From: Planctomycetia bacterium | GTDB lineage: Bacteria; Planctomycetota; Planctomycetia; Pirellulales; UBA1268 | Assembly (NCBI GenBank): GCA_010027105.1 | Contig: RGVT01000159.1 | Coordinates: forward strand, 1 to 6,449 | Length of the DNA: 6,449 nt | Reading direction: 5' to 3' | In this document: in pieces, positions 6,113 to 6,449 of the stretch | How positions within the stretch are numbered: the first letter of the stretch is position 1 | Layout: the number at the start of each line of letters is the position of its first letter | Program-made: the position numbers and the translations under genes | Notes under the pieces: generated by a model | Told to the model about the DNA's origin: nothing | Database searches by the model: none | What the model saw: only the letters and a program-made list of their open reading frames with translations

Positions 6113-6276
6113 TGGCTCGATTCAAACCCTTGAATGTGTGGACCTTGCCGGATGAAGTCGTGGGCCATTTGATGGTTCGCACAGGAGAATGTGGTCGTCA
6201 GGTGCTGATAAGGTCGTCAGAGAGCCGGCCGGAGAGCGTGCACCGACGGAATTGCGACGCAGGCGGACGTTCATGA
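6112..6276 (+). CDS. doubtful 54-codon ORF between FkbM and the next gene
   Basis: The ATG overlaps the FkbM stop (TGATG at 6110-6114) and its TGA overlaps the start of the following gene (ATGA at 6273-6276). Such tight overlaps are typical of translational coupling and are the only support. The predicted product (begins MARFKPLNVWTLPDEV) has no recognisable domain, is rich in Arg and Ser towards the end, and has no strong third-position bias. It may simply be the 160-base spacer, which otherwise holds nothing I can identify apart from the ribosome-binding site of the next gene. Confidence 0.2.
   Translation: MARFKPLNVWTLPDEVVGHLMVRTGECGRQVLIRSSESRPESVHRRNCDAGGRS
6261..6266 (+). promoter_or_regulatory. 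candidate ribosome-binding site AGGCGG
   Basis: AGGCGG lies 6 bases before the ATG at 6273 and supports that start, which also begins directly with a signal peptide. Confidence 0.45.
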
Positions 6277-6449
6277 GATATTCAGAGCTTGCACTCGGGG
6301 CCTTGGCGTTGGCCGTGATCACTCTTCCGGCTTCGTACGCCGCCGGGGCGGATGGCTTGGCGGATCTCCTGCAAGGAGCGCAGGAGGGCGAATCCCCGTC
6401 GCCAAATGGGGAAAATTCACGGAAGTTGACTGTTCCGCCCGCCGAAGTC
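6273..6449 (+). CDS. N-terminus of an exported protein of unknown function, 3' truncated by the window edge
   Basis: The frame is open from the ATG at 6273 to the window end (59 codons). Residues 1-24 form a Sec signal peptide: a short polar start MRYSE, hydrophobic LALGALALAVITL, and a likely cleavage site after SYAA or SYA. What follows (GADGLADLLQGAQEGESPSP and on) is a low-complexity acidic and Pro/Ser-containing linker, as often seen before the folded part of planctomycete exported proteins. No domain is visible yet, so no function can be given. A six-base spaced AGGCGG precedes the start. It is on the same strand as the FkbM gene, 160 bases downstream, and could be read from the same transcript. 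Confidence 0.7.
   Translation, partial: MRYSELALGALALAVITLPASYAAGADGLADLLQGAQEGESPSPNGENSRKLTVPPAEV

Overview
The window is GC-rich bacterial DNA. It encodes a PEP-CTERM-sorted exported protein with autotransporter-type beta repeats, and it has weak or absent Shine-Dalgarno sites at several genes. Together with a short FRPF-type hypothetical gene start that I associate with planctomycetes, this suggests a planctomycete, perhaps Pirellulales-like. That assignment is inference; there is no rRNA or other phylogenetic marker here.

Left block (1-2481, + strand, very high GC): the C-terminal part of an ANL-superfamily acyl-activating enzyme (cut by the window edge), a FabG-like short-chain reductase 23 bases later, and, after a 154-base gap with its own promoter candidate, a NeuD/PglD-type sugar O-/N-acyltransferase with a GTG start and a good Shine-Dalgarno. 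Together they could activate an acyl group, reduce it and load it onto a (nucleotide-)sugar, as in surface-polysaccharide or glycan-modification clusters.

Middle islet (2470-3006, - strand, lower GC): remains of a tightly packed small-gene cluster. It holds the tail of a DUF4160-like protein whose 5' part is missing, an intact-looking 90-residue Trp-rich ORF of unknown function, and the first ~19 codons of an FRPF-type small protein, broken just as it runs into the acyltransferase stop codon. The islet is cut at both ends by unrelated genes and looks like a recombination scar.

Right block: a - strand gene (3007-5118) for a secreted trypsin-fold protein with an apparently complete His-Asp-Ser triad, a beta-strand repeat region and a PEP-CTERM anchor. 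A 235-base divergent intergenic region separates it from a + strand FkbM-family SAM methyltransferase (5354-6112) of visibly lower GC. A doubtful 54-codon ORF follows (TGATG/ATGA overlaps), then the first 59 codons of a signal-peptide-bearing protein that runs off the window. The methyltransferase and acyltransferase fit a theme of cell-surface glycan decoration, and the PEP-CTERM protein fits EPS-associated export. No rRNA, tRNA, CRISPR array or transposase was seen.
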